This document shows, in pieces, positions 59,618-64,000 of a DNA stretch of 64,000 nucleotides. Where the stretch lies: contig JARGOP010000013.1 in assembly GCA_029233965.1 (NCBI GenBank), positions 26,177 to 90,176 of the forward strand. The letters are read 5' to 3'. The stretch comes from Verrucomicrobiales bacterium (GTDB lineage Bacteria; Verrucomicrobiota; Verrucomicrobiia; Verrucomicrobiales; DEV007). Each line of letters starts with the position of its first letter. The stretch's first letter is position 1. Made by a program: the position numbers and the translations under genes. The notes under the pieces were generated by a model. It was not told where the DNA came from, did no database searches, and saw only the letters and a list, made by a program, of their open reading frames with translations.

Positions 59618-60634
59618 ATGGCTAAACTAAAACTCGAATATATCTGGCTGGACGGCTACGAGCCCGTTGCAAACCTTCGCGGAAAGACCCTTGTGAAAGA
59701 GGGTGATCCGGATTCGTGGTCGCTTTCCGACTGTCCGGACTGGGGATTTGACGGAAGCTCGACGCTCCAGGCGGAAGGTGGAAGCTCTGACTGTATTCTC
59801 AAGCCGGTTGCCCTCTTTCCGGACTCCAGTCGTCTCAACGGCTTCCTCGTGATGTGCGAAGTCATGCTGCCTGACGGCACGCCGCATCCTTCCAACACAC
59901 GTGCCACGATTCCGGATGATCCGGGTCTGTGGATCGGACTCGAGCAGGAATACTTTCTGATGCAGGATGGGAAGCCCCTCGGTTGGCCGAGCGAAGGCTA
60001 TCCCGGTCCACAGGGTCCCTACTACTGCGGTGTCGGCTACGACTCGGTGGGAGACATTGCCCGCACCATCGTGGAAGAGCATCTCGATCTCTGCCTCGAC
60101 GCTGGAATCAACCACGAAGGCATCAATGCCGAGGTCGCGAAAGGCCAGTGGGAGTTCCAGATTTTCGGGAAAGGTTCCGCCACTGCGTGTGACCAGGTCT
60201 GGGTGGCCCGCTACCTCCTGAATCGCGTCTGCGAGAAGTATGGTGTCTCTGTCGAGTATCACTGCAAGCCATTCAAGGGTGACTGGAACGGATCAGGAAT
60301 GCACTGTAACTTCTCCACGGAGTATCTTCGCGAAACCGGAGGCAAAGAGTATTTCGAGTCTCTCATGGCTGCATTCGAGAAGAACTGCGAGGAACACATT
60401 GCAGCTTACGGTCCAGACAACCATTTACGTCTTACCGGTCTCCACGAGACTCAGTCAATTGACCAGTTCAGCTATGGCCTTTCCGACCGCGGTGCGTCGA
60501 TCCGTCTTCCGGTCAACTTCATCAAGAACGGCTACAAGGGCTATCTTGAGGACCGTCGTCCGAACTCACAGGGGGATCCCTATGCGATCGTTTCCCGTGT
60601 TTCGAGAACGATTGCTGAAGTTCCGACTCCTTGA
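59618..60634 (+). CDS. glnII: Glutamine synthetase type II (GSII)
   Basis: A 338-residue glutamine synthetase of the short, eukaryote-type class II, which makes glutamine from glutamate, ammonia and ATP. Motifs: GFDGSSTLQAEGGSSDCILK, GLEQEYFLM (metal glutamate), INAEVAKGQWEFQI, NGSGMHCNFST and GASIRLPVNFI. Bacterial GlnA (type I) is about 470 residues, so this is clearly not GSI. ATG 59618 is chosen over the longer frame because it sits at the family N terminus and behind a full sigma-54 promoter leader. There is no adenylylation-type Tyr loop of GSI, so control is expected to be transcriptional. Confidence 0.96.
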   Translation: MAKLKLEYIWLDGYEPVANLRGKTLVKEGDPDSWSLSDCPDWGFDGSSTLQAEGGSSDCILKPVALFPDSSRLNGFLVMCEVMLPDGTPHPSNTRATIPDDPGLWIGLEQEYFLMQDGKPLGWPSEGYPGPQGPYYCGVGYDSVGDIARTIVEEHLDLCLDAGINHEGINAEVAKGQWEFQIFGKGSATACDQVWVARYLLNRVCEKYGVSVEYHCKPFKGDWNGSGMHCNFSTEYLRETGGKEYFESLMAAFEKNCEEHIAAYGPDNHLRLTGLHETQSIDQFSYGLSDRGASIRLPVNFIKNGYKGYLEDRRPNSQGDPYAIVSRVSRTIAEVPTP

Positions 60635-60668
60635 TTCGGGCACGAAATCAGATTCTGATTTTTTGAAG

Positions 60669-60702
60669 ACGTCGTCCTGCTTCTGCAGGGCGGCGTTTTT
60701 TT
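60669..60702 (+). terminator. Rho-independent terminator of glutamine synthetase
   Basis: A 12-pair stem (60669-60680 with 60685-60696, two G-U pairs) around a TTCT loop, followed by seven T residues ending at 60702. It lies 34 bases after the GSII stop and next to the end of the convergent TPR gene. Confidence 0.85.
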
Positions 60703-60705
60703 ATG

Positions 60706-61221
60706 TCAGTTTGATTTCCTCTCGAGCCGGTCGAGCTCCTCGCGAAGTGAGAGGAGACGTTTGAATCGCTCATCGAGAACCAAATGCCTGCGTTCGGCCT
60801 GCCTTAAGATACGGCGCGCTTTCTCCGGCTCATTGAAGATGTCCTGATACAGCCAGATGGATTTTTCGTAGGCCTCAACTTCTTCGGGGTAGTGCTTGAG
60901 AATCTGCCGGTATTCCTCAAGTGCCTCGCTGTATCTGCCTTCATTGATCAAATAAGCGGGGAGCTTGAGGTTCAGGACCGGCTTGTCGAGTTTGCCTCCC
61001 GGAAAAAACAGGCTGTCGACCATGGCAGTGAAGGGGCGGGTGAGCAGGGCAAAGAGTGGAGTCCAGATGATGAGGACGCCGATCAGGAAAACCGGGATGG
61101 AGGACAGCATTAACGTAAGCTGCGTCTTCTCGTAGCCGGTGGTGGCAGCCCGGAACGAAAAGCCGAAGCATCCGCCGCTCAGGAGCAGGCGGAGAATCGT
61201 GCGGAGTATCTTGTGCCTCAT
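60706..61221 (-). CDS. Membrane protein with TPR-like repeat, unknown
   Basis: A 171-residue protein with two hydrophobic segments (RTILRLLLSGGCFGFSF and LMLSSIPVFLIGVLIIWTPLF) in the first 60 residues, then a helical region with a TPR-like unit (NEGRYSEALEEYRQILKHYP followed by EEVEAYEKSIWLYQDIF) and a charged helical end. It probably faces the cytoplasm from the inner membrane as a scaffold. It diverges from the DUF1080 gene (76-base gap) and converges on the glutamine synthetase terminator. No specific partner is indicated. Confidence 0.75.
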   Translation of the reverse strand: MRHKILRTILRLLLSGGCFGFSFRAATTGYEKTQLTLMLSSIPVFLIGVLIIWTPLFALLTRPFTAMVDSLFFPGGKLDKPVLNLKLPAYLINEGRYSEALEEYRQILKHYPEEVEAYEKSIWLYQDIFNEPEKARRILRQAERRHLVLDERFKRLLSLREELDRLERKSN

Positions 61222-61297
61222 CTGCGCAAATTTTACGACATGGTCCCGTTCCTGGCGAGTCCTTTACAGGGGCCCGTTCGTACGGTTTCATCCTCCC

Positions 61298-62239
61298 ATG
61301 AAATTTAGACTTTTGTTGCTGACTCCGTTTCTGTTGGTTCTTTTCGGCGCTGTCGCTGCGCCGAAGGATCCGGTGCCTACCTGGACCGATCCGGATCTTG
61401 CCTCCGAAGAGCATCCTGATTTTGATCTGCAGGGGGAGTACACCGCCGGGGAAGGGGCTTCCCGTGTCGGGCTTCAGGCGGCGGCTCTGGATCAGGGCAG
61501 GTTCCATGTTCTTGAGTATGCCGGAGGACTTCCCGGGGCCGGCTGGGATGGGTCAGACGTGATCATCGCAATTCTGGAGCGGGAGGCACTGGAAGCCAAA
61601 GTGGAGGAGATGAAGAAGATCAAGCGCAAGAGCCCCACGATGGGGAAAGAGGCTCCCGGTGGAGCGCTCGTGATTTTCGACGGAAGCCCAACCAGCTACA
61701 TCAAAGGCAAAATCGAGGAGGGGCTGCTCTGGGCCGGAGCGGAAACGACGACTCCGGTGCGCGATTTTTTCCTGCACGTCGAGTTTCGCCTTCCTTACAA
61801 GCCGGCGAGAAACCTCAGCAGCCAGGACCGCGGGAACAGCGGTCTGTATGTGTTCAACAATTATGAAATTCAGATTCTTGATTCATTCGGTTTGGACTTC
61901 AAGAAGGAGAACAATGCCGTGGAAGCCGAGTCGGAGAATAATCAGTGGTGCGGAAGTTTCTACAAGTTCAAGACCCCTGACGTTCCTATGTCCTTTCCCC
62001 CTCTGCAGTGGCAGACCTACGATATCGAATACACCGCTCCGAAATTTGAAGAAGGCGAAAAGGTCGCGAACGCCCGCTTCACGATTCGTCACAATGGAAG
62101 AGTGATTCACGACGATGTCGAATTGCCAAAGGGAACCGGAGGCGGCGGGAAGCGGCCCGAAAAGGAAGAGGGCTTCATTTTCTTTCAGGATCACGGAAAT
62201 CCGGTCGCCTTTCGCAATATCTGGCTGGAGAAGCGATAA
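61298..62239 (+). CDS. Secreted DUF1080 (3-keto-disaccharide hydrolase-like) protein
   Basis: A 313-residue exported protein (signal peptide ending GAVAAPKD). The C-terminal two-thirds is a concanavalin/LamG-type sandwich of DUF1080: VRDFFLHVEFRLPYKP, DRGNSGLYVFNNYEIQILDS, GSFYKFKTPDVPMSFPPLQW, QTYDIEYTAP and an end with FFQDHGNPVAFRNIWLEKR. Members cleave 3-keto sugars or bind glycans. ATG 61298 gives the signal peptide; the upstream extension in the same frame is spurious. The flavoprotein gene follows 24 bases later on the same strand. Confidence 0.92.
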   Translation: MKFRLLLLTPFLLVLFGAVAAPKDPVPTWTDPDLASEEHPDFDLQGEYTAGEGASRVGLQAAALDQGRFHVLEYAGGLPGAGWDGSDVIIAILEREALEAKVEEMKKIKRKSPTMGKEAPGGALVIFDGSPTSYIKGKIEEGLLWAGAETTTPVRDFFLHVEFRLPYKPARNLSSQDRGNSGLYVFNNYEIQILDSFGLDFKKENNAVEAESENNQWCGSFYKFKTPDVPMSFPPLQWQTYDIEYTAPKFEEGEKVANARFTIRHNGRVIHDDVELPKGTGGGGKRPEKEEGFIFFQDHGNPVAFRNIWLEKR

Positions 62240-62263
62240 GACTTCCCGATCCGGGTTTCCTGC

Positions 62264-63499
62264 ATGCCGGCATCCTATGATTTTGTAGCGATCGGAGGCG
62301 GTGCCGCCGGTTTCTTCGGTGCGATTTCCTATGCTCAGGCCCGTCCCGGAAGTCGCGTTGTCATCCTCGAGAAGACGGGTTCGGTCCTTGGGAAAGTCAA
62401 AATTTCGGGTGGGGGGCGATGCAATGTGACGCACGCCTGTTTTGATCCCCGCACACTGACGACGCATTATCCGCGTGGAGAGAAGAGTCTCATCGGGGCC
62501 TTTCATCGTTGGAGCGCAGTGGACACCGTGGAGTGGTTTGAGCATCGCGGGGTGAAACTCAAGACGGAGTCCGATGGACGGATCTTTCCGGTGACGGACT
62601 CGTCTGAAACCATCATTGATTGTCTCAGAAGTGAGGCGGAAGATGCGGGCGTTGAGATTCTGTTTCGGACCGGGGTCGAATTGATCGGACAGGAGGGGGA
62701 AACACTCGTCCTCACACTTTCAGACGAGACGCAGATCGCGACTCCCGCAGTCCTCCTTGCCACCGGAGGCGTCCGCAATGGATCCGGTCAGCGCCTCGCC
62801 GGCGGGCTTGGCCACGAAGTCATCCCCGCCGCTCCCTCGTTGTTTACTTTCAGTAGCAACGATCCGCGTCTCGAGGAATTGGCCGGTGTCTCGGTGAGTC
62901 CTGTGAAAGCTGCGATTCCGGGAACTTCCCTGCGATCCACCGGGCCTTGTCTCGTGACTCACTGGGGATTGAGCGGGCCGGCAATTCTGAAGCTGTCAGC
63001 ATGGGGGGCGAGGGAACTGGCGGAACGTGGGTATCGCTTTGAGGTCGTGATTGACTGGACCGGCGGGGCCGGGGTGGAGGCTGTCGAAGATCTCCTTCAG
63101 GCAAATCGGGATGCCTCGCCGAAGAAGCAGGTCGGAACCGGTATTGAGGGGCTCTCGATCCCGGTGAGACTTTGGCAGAGGCTTGTGAAAGCGGCCGGAA
63201 TCGAGGCAGTGACCTGGGCGAATCTGTCAAAGCCATTGCGACGGGCTCTGGTCAACCAGCTCACGGCTTCGAAATTCGAAGTGACCGGGAAGAGCATGAA
63301 CAAAGAAGAGTTCGTCACCGCCGGAGGGGTCCACCTGAAAGAGGTGAATTTTAAAACGATGGAGAGCCGACGTATCCCGGGGCTCTACTTTGCCGGAGAA
63401 GTGCTCGACATCGACGGTGTCACAGGAGGCTTTAATTTTCAGGCTGCCTGGACCACGTCAAGAATTGCCGGGGAGTCGGCCGCGGCGCGGGCTGAGTAG
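62264..63499 (+). CDS. HI0933-family FAD-dependent oxidoreductase
   Basis: A 411-residue flavoprotein of the HI0933/BaiN family. The dinucleotide motif is AIGGGAAGFFGA; GKVKISGGGRCNVTHACFDP is the family hallmark; VLLATGGVRNGS and the C-terminal LYFAGEVLDIDGVTGGFNFQ (second FAD contact) complete the fold. Substrates are unknown for most members; some reduce unsaturated bile-acid intermediates. The protein is cytoplasmic by absence of a signal peptide. It follows the DUF1080 gene closely but probably has an independent role. Confidence 0.93.
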   Translation: MPASYDFVAIGGGAAGFFGAISYAQARPGSRVVILEKTGSVLGKVKISGGGRCNVTHACFDPRTLTTHYPRGEKSLIGAFHRWSAVDTVEWFEHRGVKLKTESDGRIFPVTDSSETIIDCLRSEAEDAGVEILFRTGVELIGQEGETLVLTLSDETQIATPAVLLATGGVRNGSGQRLAGGLGHEVIPAAPSLFTFSSNDPRLEELAGVSVSPVKAAIPGTSLRSTGPCLVTHWGLSGPAILKLSAWGARELAERGYRFEVVIDWTGGAGVEAVEDLLQANRDASPKKQVGTGIEGLSIPVRLWQRLVKAAGIEAVTWANLSKPLRRALVNQLTASKFEVTGKSMNKEEFVTAGGVHLKEVNFKTMESRRIPGLYFAGEVLDIDGVTGGFNFQAAWTTSRIAGESAAARAE

Positions 63500-63503
63500 T
63501 CGC

Positions 63504-63998
63504 CTAATGCACGACAATGGATTTTCCGATCGCTCTCTCGTAGGCCTGGTGGAGTTGGAAAGTCTGCTGCGCGGCGAGTTTCTGTCCGATCTGAGCGGTG
63601 ATGTAGAGTCCTGTGAGGACGGCAAAAAAGAAGCCCATGAAGTAAAAACCGAAGGTCCACCCTGAGACGACCCACTTTGAAATCGCGAAAACAGTGCTGA
63701 CACCGGCGAGGCAGAAACCGGTGAGGTACCCGTAGAGAAACATCGACCAGACATTCGTGTTCGGCCCGTAGGTGCCGGTGATTTGTGTGTTACCGGTTTC
63801 AGTTGGCTCGAGGCTGAGATTCAATTGAGGCGACCAGAAATGTTGGTCTTCGTCGGGAATCACCAGGGTCAGGTAGTCGGGAAATGTCTTGATGAGGATT
63901 CCCGGTTCGTCCTCGTCGATGTGTTTCACAATCGCATTCTGAAAATCACTCGTCGTCCGGCTCTCTTCGTGGACGAAATGGGGACGAATGCGAAAGCT
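63504..63998 (-). CDS. Membrane protein with C-terminal helices, 5' end outside the window
   Basis: The frame is open to the right edge, so the gene starts beyond it; a GTG at 63929 would start a 141-residue form, but the codons upstream (HEESRTTSDFQNAIV) look continuous. A soluble beta-rich first half (GILIKTFPDYLTLVIPDED) is followed by two membrane helices (FLYGYLTGFCLAGVSTVFAI and FGFYFMGFFFAVLTGLYITA) and a short basic end. It converges on the flavoprotein gene with a four-base gap. No family is recognised. Confidence 0.7.
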   Translation of the reverse strand, partial: SFRIRPHFVHEESRTTSDFQNAIVKHIDEDEPGILIKTFPDYLTLVIPDEDQHFWSPQLNLSLEPTETGNTQITGTYGPNTNVWSMFLYGYLTGFCLAGVSTVFAISKWVVSGWTFGFYFMGFFFAVLTGLYITAQIGQKLAAQQTFQLHQAYERAIGKSIVVH

Positions 63999-64000
63999 GC

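Overview
The window comes from a bacterium of the PVC group, most likely a marine or polysaccharide-degrading member of the Verrucomicrobiota. The assignment is an inference from gene content: paired DUF1501 and DUF1549/DUF1553 (PSD1) proteins, secreted sulfatases, ThuA and DUF1080 proteins, a XylR-type AraC regulator with a sugar-binding-protein-like sensor, and a divergent type II secretion/type IV pilus-like locus. No rRNA, tRNA, CRISPR array or intact mobile element was seen. Many genes lack a Shine-Dalgarno sequence, and ATGA four-base start/stop overlaps are common inside operons.

Layout. 1-9,930: a small partial ORF, then a XylR-like regulator transcribed away from a six-gene operon (DJ-1/PfpI protein, TIM-barrel sugar isomerase, five-heme cytochrome c, beta-propeller protein, two sulfatases) that looks like a unit for oxidative and desulfating glycan breakdown. 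10,010-13,863 (minus): PTS EIIA-like protein, argS, a TPR protein and a beta-lactamase-fold hydrolase. 14,000-18,980: low-molecular-weight phosphatase, an RpiB-GlyA fusion, and ilvB-ilvN closed by a strong terminator.

19,041-40,253 (minus): a 21-kb locus with a PilT-like ATPase, prepilin, GspL/PilM-N-like, PilO-like and PilP-like proteins, secretin, a stand-alone GspE-N-like protein, GspE, GspF, a small membrane protein, an ABC ATPase and permease, four unrecognised exported or membrane-anchored proteins, two pseudopilins, a 659-residue membrane-anchored protein and, beyond an eroded IS4-type transposase, one more pseudopilin. It has the core of a pilus/secretion machine, but no prepilin peptidase, and it carries components I do not recognise. 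It is the best candidate for an undescribed system here.

40,486-63,998: a decayed gene; a beta-helix/GH105-like protein, inositol-monophosphatase-family enzyme, ThuA protein and large VWA protein; two related small genes with damaged signal-peptide regions flanking an SDR gene; the DUF1501/PSD1 pair; an exported endonuclease/phosphatase-family protein and tatA; a polyprenyl synthetase; type II glutamine synthetase behind a consensus sigma-54 promoter; then a TPR membrane protein, a DUF1080 protein, an HI0933-family flavoprotein and a membrane protein cut by the window edge.
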